A DNA stretch of 33,113 bases from positions 1 to 33,113 of the forward strand of contig CANQUX010000019.1 of the NCBI GenBank assembly GCA_947627155.1, read 5' to 3'. A model generated the notes under the pieces. The model ran no database searches, was not told the origin of the DNA, and saw only the letters and a list, made by a program, of their open reading frames with translations. Positions 1 to 5,760 of the stretch are shown in pieces. The translations under genes and the position numbers were made by a program. The stretch's first letter is position 1; each line of letters opens with the position of its first letter. This DNA is from an uncultured Alphaproteobacteria bacterium (lineage in GTDB: Bacteria > Pseudomonadota > Alphaproteobacteria > CAAHEQ01 > UBA3637).

Positions 1-77
1 GATAATGAAACCTACTATGTATCAGATGAAACAATGACATGGTGGAGCGCTCAAAATTACTGTCAAGCCCTTACGCG
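1..77. repeat. Terminal inverted repeat, left copy
   Basis: Bases 1-77 are identical to the reverse complement of 33037-33113; base 78 is the first mismatch (T against C). Both copies lie in the CTLD coding region of two paralogous genes. Similarity continues with few differences to about base 155 and then decays. Confidence 0.95.
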
Positions 78-462
78 TACAACAGATTGCGGCGGTAACA
101 TGGTGAGTTGGAGCAAACTCAATTTGCAATGCGACAATGAAATTGTGGTAAAGGACGGTAAGTGCGGTGATACGAATTGTGCCCATACTCTTTGTGATGA
201 TAATCAACCCCAAACTTGTAAACAAGGAGACGCGGCATTTTGCAAAAAAGATGCTGACATATCAGGCAGTTTAGAAAACATTCCGGACAAATTGAAAGAG
301 TTGCAAAGAACATTTAATGATTCCACGAAATGTATTTGGTTGGCTGACGGTAATTCTCCTTGTTTTGCATGGATTTTACAACCAAATGGCTATATTTATG
401 CTCGCCCGCGATATTTCGGCAAAATCAATCTAATAAACGACGGCCATGCCTTTTGTTATTAA
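1..462 (+). CDS. CTLD-like surface protein, C-terminal part (5' truncated by window edge)
   Basis: The frame is open from base 1 (it begins DNETYYVSDETMTWW), so the true start lies outside the window and the Met at 34 is internal. The visible 153 residues carry a C-type-lectin-like pattern: WWSAQNYCQAL near the start, an LVS-like stretch replaced by NMVSWSKLNLQC, a Cys-rich middle, then PCFAW, NGYIYARPRYFG and a terminal HAFCY, which resembles the closing FICE of CTLDs. The same order of landmarks ends the 443-aa pilin-like protein at 3833-5164 and the truncated gene at 32640-33113. By analogy the missing N-terminus is probably a pilin-like membrane anchor with Cys-rich modules. A role in ligand binding at the cell surface is inferred only. 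The fold assignment rests on motif spacing, not on a profile search. Confidence 0.7.
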   Translation, partial: DNETYYVSDETMTWWSAQNYCQALTRTTDCGGNMVSWSKLNLQCDNEIVVKDGKCGDTNCAHTLCDDNQPQTCKQGDAAFCKKDADISGSLENIPDKLKELQRTFNDSTKCIWLADGNSPCFAWILQPNGYIYARPRYFGKINLINDGHAFCY

Positions 463-531
463 CAAACATCAGCCAATAAAAAAATCTCACCGCGGCAATT
501 TTGCCCGTGCCGTTCTTAAAGCCGCCATCGA

Positions 532-1638
532 TTACGACTTTGTTCTTTCCGTCATCAGATTTTGCTTTTCTTGGGGCGTTAAAAACGGTTGAATTTGCGT
601 TAAAACTTTTTTTCGATCCGCCGGAAGCATTTTTTGATACACCGATGCCAGTGAATGACAGAATCGCAGCTTGTTTAAAAAATCTTTATCACTTTCAAAC
701 CACTTGACAATTTGCGCCGATGTTTTTTCATCTGCTTGAAATAAACTCTGTTTCAAAAGCGCGGCAATTTCAGTCAATTTTCGTTGTTTGGCAATCAACA
801 GAGGCGTTTCACCCGTGTGAGAAATAACATCGATTTGCGCGCCGTTTTCAATAAGCGTTTTGACAAGCTTGACGTTTCCGCTTCGAACGGCTGCTGATAA
901 AGGCGTTTCGCCTTTGCAATTCACAACATTTACATCGGCGCCTTTTCTGAACAACGCCGGAACAACTTCATGCATTTCCGGACGGGATAAAGCATAAAAC
1001 AAAGCCGTTTGTCCGCTTTTATCACTTAAATTCACAGCACTGCCGGCATGCAGCAAACAATAAACAACCGCCGGCGTGCCGAATTGAAGCGCATAAGTTA
1101 AGGCATTTTGCCCCGAATTGTTTTGCAAATGCACGTTTGCCCCTTTTTGAAGCAAAAATTCAACCGTTTTGAGTTGATTATTTCCCGCGGCGCGCATTAA
1201 CGCCGTTATGCCGTGCGGCCCGGGCCTGTCAACGGGAATGTTTTGCTTTAAAATTTCATCAACAATTTTCGTCATGCCCAGACCGGCGGCAACAAGAAGC
1301 GGATGACTGCCGCGCACATTCGCCGGTTCCGCCTGACAGCCCTTTTGAAGAAGCATAAAAGCTTTATTTTCCTGATTGGCATAGAGCGCCGTCATTAAAA
1401 GCGTGTTTCCTTTTGCATCGGACATGGTTAAATCGGGATTTTTATTGAGAAACAGTTGAAACATTTGATCATCTTGTTTTTCAATCACGTTTTTCAACAA
1501 ATGATATTCCGTTTCTTCATTGAAACAGGCCGCCACATCATTTTCGGCCAAAAAAGTTTTTACGGCGTGATAATCTTTTCGCTGAACGGCGGTTAAAAGT
1601 TGCTGCTGCTTCAATTTTATGAATAACTGCCGAATCAT
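532..1638 (-). CDS. Ankyrin-repeat protein, 368 aa
   Basis: The protein has no signal peptide or membrane segment and consists of about eight ankyrin repeats, between roughly residues 45 and 300. Typical repeat signatures are visible: GNTLLMTALYANQ, GITALMRAAGNNQLKTVEFLLQKGANV, GQNALTYAL, GQTALFYAL, GETPLSAAVRSGNVKLVKTLIENGAQI and GETPLLIAKQRK. Ankyrin arrays bind proteins; the partner cannot be told from sequence. The first 40 residues are basic and helical, and the C-terminal 70 residues are helical without repeats. The ATG at 1638 follows an AAGGA motif about 8 bases upstream. It converges on the partial gene at 1-462 and is one of three unrelated-length ankyrin proteins in the first 9 kb. 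Confidence 0.9.
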   Translation of the reverse strand: MIRQLFIKLKQQQLLTAVQRKDYHAVKTFLAENDVAACFNEETEYHLLKNVIEKQDDQMFQLFLNKNPDLTMSDAKGNTLLMTALYANQENKAFMLLQKGCQAEPANVRGSHPLLVAAGLGMTKIVDEILKQNIPVDRPGPHGITALMRAAGNNQLKTVEFLLQKGANVHLQNNSGQNALTYALQFGTPAVVYCLLHAGSAVNLSDKSGQTALFYALSRPEMHEVVPALFRKGADVNVVNCKGETPLSAAVRSGNVKLVKTLIENGAQIDVISHTGETPLLIAKQRKLTEIAALLKQSLFQADEKTSAQIVKWFESDKDFLNKLRFCHSLASVYQKMLPADRKKVLTQIQPFLTPQEKQNLMTERTKS

Positions 1639-1809
1639 TTTTTCTTTCCTTGAAAAGTTTATTCGCCCGAATATTATTCTTAATCTATATCACAAAAAAG
1701 TTTTAATATCAAGCATTTTTTGTGTGACAAATGAACAGCTCACAAAAAACCGAGCGGTTTTGCAATTGATTTTAAAAAAAATAAAAAGCGCGTTTATAAA
1801 AAACGGTGT

Positions 1810-2133
1810 TTAGGCCGCTTCAATGGCCGGCAGTGCCAATTTTTCAACAGGTTTGACACCGGCAAAATATTCACGCACAACGGCATTACCCTGCGCCTCA
1901 ACAATCAACACGCTGGAGGCTTTTAACAAAGCCGTTCGCACCATGGGGTGAATATAATCAAGCACAACCGTATGCGTTGCGTTGCGATATAACAGAGCGT
2001 GTTCACCGCCGTCATAAGCAATAACGGGTTTTTCTTCGCTGTCAATGCGCGCGCGAATAATAATCAGCAATTCGCCGGCAGGATTACGCAAAACTTCAAA
2101 CTTTTTTTCTTGTTCGGTTTTTAATGTTTCCAT
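1810..2133 (-). CDS. Small hypothetical protein, 107 aa
   Basis: I do not recognise this family. The protein is soluble, with a charged N-terminus (METLKTEQEKKFEVLR) followed by what look like beta strands (ELLIIIRARI, KPVIAYDGGEHALLYR, HTVVLDYI) and an Ala/Val-rich C-terminal half. The start at 2133 has an AGAGG motif at a normal distance. Codon use matches that of its neighbours. It lies upstream of the ankyrin gene at 532-1638 on the same strand with a 171-base gap, so co-transcription is possible. No catalytic motif is evident. Confidence 0.65.
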   Translation of the reverse strand: METLKTEQEKKFEVLRNPAGELLIIIRARIDSEEKPVIAYDGGEHALLYRNATHTVVLDYIHPMVRTALLKASSVLIVEAQGNAVVREYFAGVKPVEKLALPAIEAA

Positions 2134-2384
2134 GGATAACCTCTTTTTTTCTGTTCTTTTATTATTTCATAAAATCTTTTTAAAAGCAAGTATTTAATCG
2201 CATTTTGTTGTGACAAAAAAATAGCGGAATAAAAAAAATAAGCAAAAGCAAAGGGATAATTATTGAAAAAAATCTTAAAAAAAGCTTTAAAAATGCCTGA
2301 CTTTCGGTTGTTTTTTTGAAAATTATCATAAAAAGGGCATTATTTTTTCCGGAAAAAGATGTCGGAATCATTATTTTGTGTCCC

Positions 2385-2650
2385 GTTTCGGGCGGAAAAA
2401 CGAGGGGCGATGGGGGAGGTGGGGAGATGACGGAGGCGAGGGTGTATGTGCCGCGGGTGTGTGGGTGTGGTGAAGAGCGGTGGGGCGGGGCAAGTGGTAG
2501 CGGAAGGCTGGCGACAGGGTGGGCAGGAAAACGGCGGCGGGGTGGCAAGGAGCAGGCAGGCGAGAGCCGGGAAGAACGGAAAAAAACGAGATGCCTTATC
2601 GGCGGTGAACGGCTTAAATAAGCGGAAACGAAAGCCCGAGCGGGGAAAAT
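2385..2650. other. G-rich, purine-biased island, no convincing gene
   Basis: This part of the 585-base gap between the 107-aa gene and tRNA-Pro differs sharply from its AT-rich surroundings. The plus strand is dominated by G and A with very few C. At 2390-2424 four G-runs (GGG, GGGG, GGGGG, GGGG), separated by 11, 4 and 4 bases, could form a G-quadruplex. A small CCCG-TTT-CGGG hairpin lies at 2382-2392. Open frames exist on both strands, but they are low complexity (Gly/Arg or Pro/His/Ser) and lack ribosome binding sites. The remainder of 2134-2384 is plain AT-rich DNA. Confidence 0.7.
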
Positions 2651-2680
2651 AAAAAAATAGGCTTGTTTTTAAAAAATCAC

Positions 2681-2707
2681 TTGACAAACGGCGAAAAGAG
2701 GTATAAA
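2681..2707 (+). promoter_or_regulatory. Sigma-70 promoter for tRNA-Pro
   Basis: TTGACA at 2681-2686 and TATAAA at 2702-2707 are 15 bases apart; TAAAAA two bases later gives 17. Transcription would start a few bases before the tRNA. Confidence 0.75.
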
Positions 2708-2718
2708 AAGCTTGCTAT

Positions 2719-2795
2719 CGGAATGTAGCTCAGCCTGGTAGAGTACTACGTTCGGGACGTAGGGGCCAAGGGTTCGAATCCCTTCATTCCGACCA
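2719..2795 (+). tRNA. tRNA-Pro (anticodon CGG)
   Basis: This is a 77-base cloverleaf. The acceptor arm CGGAATG pairs with CATTCCG. The D arm is GCTC..GTAC-like. The anticodon stem CTACG/CGTAG encloses the loop TTCGGGA, giving anticodon CGG, which reads CCG. The T arm carries GGTTCGAATCC, and the discriminator A is followed by an encoded CCA. The gene has its own promoter and terminator, so it is a single transcription unit. Confidence 0.97.
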
Positions 2796-2803
2796 TTCAA
2801 AAT

Positions 2804-2835
2804 AAAGCGGATACTTTAAAGTGTCCGCTTTTTTT
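2804..2835 (+). terminator. Intrinsic terminator after tRNA-Pro
   Basis: AAGCGGATAC and GTGTCCGCTT pair across a TTTAAA loop and are followed by a T-run, 8 bases after the tRNA. Confidence 0.9.
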
Positions 2836-2912
2836 GATGCTCTTTTTTGCTGCTTTATAAAATTTACGCCTGATGATAATTTTTTTGCGGGTATACTCGC
2901 TTTCTTTCTTAA

Positions 2913-2967
2913 TTTTCGGCGGGAAGTGCCGGCTCGTGGAATATGCGCCGGCGCGGTGTGCCGAAAA
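2913..2967 (+). repeat. Palindromic repeat family A, copy 1
   Basis: An outer stem TTTTCGGC/GCCGAAAA encloses an asymmetric internal loop (GGGAAGT against GCGGTGT) and then an inner stem GCCGGC/GCCGGC. The loop sequences are the same in copies 2 and 3, while the terminal loop differs. Confidence 0.9.
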
Positions 2968-3005
2968 TAAAGCGATTCGGTGCAAAAAATAAGTTTGCTG
3001 TAAAC

Positions 3006-3075
3006 TTTTTCCCTCTATCGGCGGGTGTGATGCGCCGCGAAAAGGGGCGCATCGCTATGGGCCGATAGGGGAAAA
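3006..3075 (+). repeat. Palindromic repeat family B, copy 1
   Basis: The outer stem CCCTCTATCGGC pairs with GCCGATAGGGG. The conserved internal loop is GGGTGT against GCTATGG. The inner stem GATGCGCC/GGCGCATC differs from that of copy 2 but stays fully paired. Confidence 0.9.
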
Positions 3076-3145
3076 CGGACGGCAGGAAAGAGAAAGATTG
3101 CTAGTATTTCTTCCCCTCTCAATTTGCAGACGATAACTCCTTTCT

Positions 3146-3208
3146 CTTATTTTCGGCGGGAAGTGCCGGCTCGTGGAACGTGAGCCGGCGCGGTGTGCCG
3201 AAAATAAG
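3146..3208 (+). repeat. Palindromic repeat family A, copy 2
   Basis: The 12-bp outer stem CTTATTTTCGGC/GCCGAAAATAAG carries the same internal loop as copy 1. The inner stem GCCGGCTC/GAGCCGGC closes the 9-base loop GTGGAACGT. Confidence 0.92.
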
Positions 3209-3276
3209 AAAGGCAGAGAAGCAAAAGCGGCGTATTTATTTAATATATCACTCTATTATTTGTATGAGGCACACTC

Positions 3277-3348
3277 TTTTTTCCCTCTATCGGCGGATGT
3301 GACAGACGGCATTTTGTCGTCTGTCGCTATGGGCCGATAGGGGAAAAA
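3277..3348 (+). repeat. Palindromic repeat family B, copy 2
   Basis: The outer stem and internal loop match copy 1 (GGATGT against GCTATGG). The inner stem is GACAGACG/CGTCTGTC, a compensated replacement of the inner stem in copy 1. Confidence 0.92.
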
Positions 3349-3371
3349 ATAAATGATGCAAATTTTTCTGC

Positions 3372-3400
3372 TTGACATTGTTTTTGAGTGCCTTTATACT
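3372..3400 (+). promoter_or_regulatory. Consensus sigma-70 promoter of the structured RNA
   Basis: TTGACA at 3372-3377 and TATACT at 3395-3400 are separated by exactly 17 bases. The predicted start is near 3407. No credible reading frame begins before the terminator at 3594. Confidence 0.85.
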
Positions 3401-3406
3401 CAAAGG

Positions 3407-3620
3407 CAAGGCAAGTGATGTGTGCCCCGAGGCATGACAACCTCTTTAAAGGTATCCTTGAAAAAGGATAAATATTTGCGCCTTTTTTTGATATTGTCAA
3501 AAAAAGGAGACGGTTACAAGACCGGAAGGTAGTAAAATAAGCCTTTTGGTCAATATACTGCGCTATTTCCTTTAAGTAGTTGTCAACTTCCGGTCGCCTC
3601 TCATCAAGGCGATTTTTTTT
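3407..3620 (+). ncRNA. Unidentified structured RNA, about 214 nt
   Basis: The element is bounded by a consensus promoter and an intrinsic terminator and contains no plausible gene. It can fold into a long rod. UGACAAC (3435-3441) pairs with GUUGUCA (3579-3585), GCGC (3478-3481) with GCGC (3560-3563), AUAUUG (3491-3496) with CAAUAU (3551-3556), and AAAAGG (3502-3507) with CCUUUU (3542-3547). A side hairpin AUCCUU-GAAA-AAGGAU also forms. The tip, ACAAG-ACC-GGAA-GGU-AGUAA, resembles SRP RNA domain IV, but two normally invariant bases differ. GACCGGAAG (3520-3528) can instead pair perfectly with CUUCCGGUC (3587-3595), which would break the rod. Candidate identities are a divergent SRP RNA, a 6S-like RNA, or a novel regulator. 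None is secure. Confidence 0.65.
3594..3620 (+). terminator. Intrinsic terminator of the structured RNA
   Basis: TCGCCT and AGGCGA pair across a 7-base loop and are followed by eight T. Confidence 0.88.
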
Positions 3621-3625
3621 GAATA

Positions 3626-3654
3626 TGCATCAAAAAAACGTACGTTTTTTGCAA
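3626..3654 (-). promoter_or_regulatory. Decayed divergent copy of the pilin promoter
   Basis: On the minus strand TTGCAA (3649-3654) is followed by a 17-base spacer that contains a perfect AACGTACGTT palindrome. The -10 position reads GATGCA instead of TATACT. It lies 119 bases from the plus-strand promoter at 3774, mirroring the 118-base gap between the functional divergent pair at 9475-9650. It looks like a relic, or an operator that has been kept without a promoter. Confidence 0.6.
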
Positions 3655-3702
3655 CACTTTTTTTGCATTTTTTCAAAAAAAATTTATTTGGAGGTATTTT
3701 TA

Positions 3703-3807
3703 ATGAAATATCAATTGGTTATAGCAAGGCCATTTTACCAAAATTTGAGGGTAATTTTACCCCTGAATCCGCGTTGCATTAAAGGTACGTTTAATTTATA
3801 CAATTGA
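3703..3807 (+). CDS. Possible 34-aa small ORF, doubtful
   Basis: An ATG at 3703 follows a strong GGAGG motif 7 bases upstream and opens a 34-codon frame (MKYQLVIARPFYQN...NLYN). Its last 11 codons run through the pilin promoter at 3774-3802. The equivalent stretch upstream of the pilin gene at 9766 is non-coding. No homology is recognised. It could be a leader peptide, but chance is more likely. Confidence 0.25.
   Translation: MKYQLVIARPFYQNLRVILPLNPRCIKGTFNLYN
3774..3802 (+). promoter_or_regulatory. Promoter of the large pilin-CTLD gene with shared operator core
   Basis: TTGCAT (3774-3779), a 17-base spacer containing GGTACGTTT, and TATACA (3797-3802). The same arrangement drives both small pilin genes (9475-9503 minus and 9622-9650 plus). 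Confidence 0.8.
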
Positions 3808-3832
3808 AATATAGAACACGGGAGGAAGAACC

Positions 3833-5164
3833 ATGAAAAAACAATTAAAACAAATTCAAAATCAAGCCCAGGAAGGGCGCAGTATGGTTGAAATGCTCGG
3901 CGTTTTGGCAATCATCGGCGTTCTGTCAATCGGTGGCATTGCCGGATACAGAATGGCGATGAATCGATATCAGGCGAATCAAATTGCGAATGAAATCAAT
4001 CTCATGCGTACCGATGCAAAAATGAAAGTTGCCCGCGGCGTGGAATTATTGCTCGGTTCGCCGTACGATGACGAAAAGCATTTGAATTTTAATGCAAATT
4101 ATGGCGTTGAGGTTAAATTTGAGGAGATAGAAACAGACACGCCGGGTGAAACGGAAAAAGGTTATTCGTTTACGTTATCAAACATTCCTGATGGGGTATG
4201 TAGGCCGTTAGTGACTTTATTAGACAACATGGACGACACGGCTGATATAACAATAGGTGGCAAAAGTTATTATGATGAGAATGCGAGTGAGGATTTCTGC
4301 GGTGAAACGAATGAAGTAATGGTCGCCTTTTCAACCAAAGACATAGGCGGTGTGAGCGGCGGAAGCAGCAATCCGGAGGAACCGGAGCCGGAATGCAATG
4401 ATGAAACGTGTCTGGGAGGAACGTGTAATGAAGGAGTGTGCAAATGCAATGACCCCACTGAATATTGGACGGGTTACGGGTGCACAGCCTGTCCTGAAGG
4501 GGCGCGACAAGAAGATGGAACGTGTAAATGCACGGAAGAAGGGAGCCATTTAAAAGGCAGCGCGTGCATCACGTGTCCGGCAGGTGTTGCAGAATGGAGT
4601 GATGCGGTGGACGATTGCGTTTGTAAAGAAGCCGGCAAATTATGGACCAGTGACGGAAAATGCATTGATAATGTGTGCAATAATGGACAACCTTGCCCTG
4701 ATGATGAGGACGGTAATCCGCAATATTGTTATATGAGTAGTATTTCTTGCGATAAAGGGGTTCCGAGCGCAAGCAGTGGTACATGCACGTCGGTAACAGA
4801 GGGCAGTTATCGCGAAGTAACAGTAACAAATGGTACAGGTACAAAAACGATTTATGTGTCAAAATCAAGTAGTTTGAATTGGTGGGCAGCAGATGCCTTT
4901 TGCCAAGCATTAGGAAGGAAATTAGGCAAGCCTATTCACTTGGTGAGTGTAGGAGATTTGGGGTGTCCAAAAAGCAATGCTTCCTCTTGCCCTGATAACT
5001 CCTATGGCAAGTCATTGGCAAATCAATTGCGCATTAATGATTATGGGTGGACAAGTACAACCGTAAGTAGTACTCCCTGCAGAGCGTACAACGTCAGCCT
5101 TGACTTTGGTGACGTCTACGACCACGCTCGCTACAGCTTCCACACCTTCGCCTTCTGTGAGTGA
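3833..5164 (+). CDS. Pilin-like, Cys-rich, CTLD-like surface protein, 443 aa
   Basis: Residues 1-14 form a short basic leader. The prepilin peptidase site is G/RSMVE, with Gly at -1 and Glu at +5, followed by a hydrophobic N-terminal helix to about residue 45. Residues 45-175 form a pilin-like head with two Cys. After a Ser/Pro/Glu linker (175-187), residues 188-310 are a chain of Cys-rich, EGF-like modules (CxGGTCNEGVCKC and similar). Residues 320-443 are CTLD-like, with WWAADAFCQALG, LVSVGDLGC and a final AFCE. A GGAGG motif precedes the ATG by 8 bases. Type IV pilin-type proteins are processed and assembled in the inner membrane; this one would display a binding domain. The last stretch (5075-5164) has a distinct codon style. 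It sits between oppositely oriented A repeats. Adhesin function is inferred. Confidence 0.85.
   Translation: MKKQLKQIQNQAQEGRSMVEMLGVLAIIGVLSIGGIAGYRMAMNRYQANQIANEINLMRTDAKMKVARGVELLLGSPYDDEKHLNFNANYGVEVKFEEIETDTPGETEKGYSFTLSNIPDGVCRPLVTLLDNMDDTADITIGGKSYYDENASEDFCGETNEVMVAFSTKDIGGVSGGSSNPEEPEPECNDETCLGGTCNEGVCKCNDPTEYWTGYGCTACPEGARQEDGTCKCTEEGSHLKGSACITCPAGVAEWSDAVDDCVCKEAGKLWTSDGKCIDNVCNNGQPCPDDEDGNPQYCYMSSISCDKGVPSASSGTCTSVTEGSYREVTVTNGTGTKTIYVSKSSSLNWWAADAFCQALGRKLGKPIHLVSVGDLGCPKSNASSCPDNSYGKSLANQLRINDYGWTSTTVSSTPCRAYNVSLDFGDVYDHARYSFHTFAFCE
5075..5164 (+). other. Candidate hypervariable tail (DGR-like variable region)
   Basis: From TAC at 5087 to TGT at 5158 all 24 codons end in C or T (19 in C, 5 in T). 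Codons immediately upstream are mixed and AT-ending. The encoded tail (YNVSLDFGDVYDHARYSFHT...) forms the last strands of the CTLD-like fold, which is where DGR variable regions sit. The GC shift continues past the stop codon. No template repeat or reverse transcriptase is present in the window. Confidence 0.4.
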
Positions 5165-5203
5165 GGCCGGCTTTTGAGAGGACGAAGCCATCGCCCCTCC
5201 CGA

Positions 5204-5237
5204 TGCCCCGCCTTTACGGCTTCCATTCAGCGGGGCA
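5204..5237 (+). repeat. GC-rich hairpin downstream of the candidate variable tail
   Basis: TGCCCCGC (5204-5211) pairs with GCGGGGCA (5230-5237) around an 18-base loop. No T-run follows, so it is not a standard terminator. A weaker GGCTT/AAGCC pair lies at about 5169-5189. Confidence 0.6.
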
Positions 5238-5248
5238 CCTCTCCTCTC

Positions 5249-5303
5249 TTTTCGGCACACCGCGCCGGCTCACACTTCGCGAGCCGGCACTTCCCGCCGA
5301 AAA
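5249..5303 (-). repeat. Palindromic repeat family A, copy 3 (inverted)
   Basis: On the minus strand it reads as the family A consensus: TTTTCGGC, GGGAAGT, inner stem GCCGGCTC/GAGCCGGC, GCGGTGT, GCCGAAAA. Only the apical loop differs from copy 2. Confidence 0.92.
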
Positions 5304-5350
5304 TAAGAGAGAGAAATTATCACCTGCGAATGGGAAAAAAATAAAATCAG

Positions 5351-5412
5351 CTTTAATTCTGCCTCCGCGCCGGCGCATATTCTTCGCGCCGACACTTCCC
5401 GCCGAAAATAAG
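5351..5412 (-). repeat. Palindromic repeat family A, copy 4 (inverted, decayed arm)
   Basis: The arm GCCGAAAATAAG and the CTTCCC loop are kept at the right end, and the inner stem is now GGCGC/GCGCC. The left arm reads CTTTAATTCTGCC and has lost much of its pairing. The rest of the 5165-5497 gap holds copies 3 and 4 and AT-rich sequence with no gene. Confidence 0.75.
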
Positions 5413-5497
5413 AAAAAAAGCAAATACAGTTACCCCCAAAAAAAATATCAGTCAAAAATAAGAGACTGTGCCGAAATGATAGCTTTTCTATCTGTTT

Positions 5498-5719
5498 TTA
5501 AGCATAACGCCTGTTTCCCTTTTCCTTGCGAATGGCCGAAACCGTGCCGCTTTTTTCCATTTCTTCGGCAAATTGGCGCGCGTTATCGTTTTGGCCGGTA
5601 TAATAAATATTGATTGTGATTTTCATGGGATTCTCCTTTATTTCCTGCGCAAAACAATTTAAACACACCGTGCATAAACAAAAAGCCCCTAAAAAAACGC
5701 ATTTTCTTGCCTTTTTCAT
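5498..5719 (-). CDS. Exported, truncated monooxygenase-like (ABM-type) protein, 73 aa
   Basis: Residues 1-24 look like a signal peptide ending near NCFA/QE. Residues 32-73 (MKITINIYYTGQNDNARQFAEEM and onward to GNRRYA) resemble the start of small putative quinol / antibiotic-biosynthesis monooxygenases, which usually run about 100 residues. The frame stops just after the GNxRY motif and neither other frame continues the domain, so the protein lacks over half of that fold. There are two good in-frame starts: the ATG at 5719 with AAGGAGG, and an ATG at 5626 with AAAGGAG that would give a 42-aa product without the signal. It is either a degraded gene or a small exported protein of new function. 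Confidence 0.55.
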   Translation of the reverse strand: MKKARKCVFLGAFCLCTVCLNCFAQEIKENPMKITINIYYTGQNDNARQFAEEMEKSGTVSAIRKEKGNRRYA

Positions 5720-5760
5720 ACGTGCCTCCTTTTTTGAAACATCAGTTTCTGCAAATCAAT

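Noticed and set aside
2180-2687. Several overlapping open frames on both strands in the G-rich island
   Set aside because: They are low complexity (Gly/Arg or Pro/His/Ser), have no ribosome binding sites, and owe their length to the skewed base composition.
3407-3620. Firm call of SRP RNA or 6S RNA
   Set aside because: The SRP-like tip differs at two conserved bases and 6S landmarks were not clear; left as unidentified.
5012-5260. Minus-strand frame antisense to the variable tail
   Set aside because: It is the complement of the NNY-codon stretch and lacks an RBS; not a gene.
5161-5613. A 150-codon open frame on the plus strand
   Set aside because: It runs through two inverted A repeats and encodes no plausible protein; it is an artefact of the palindromic sequence.
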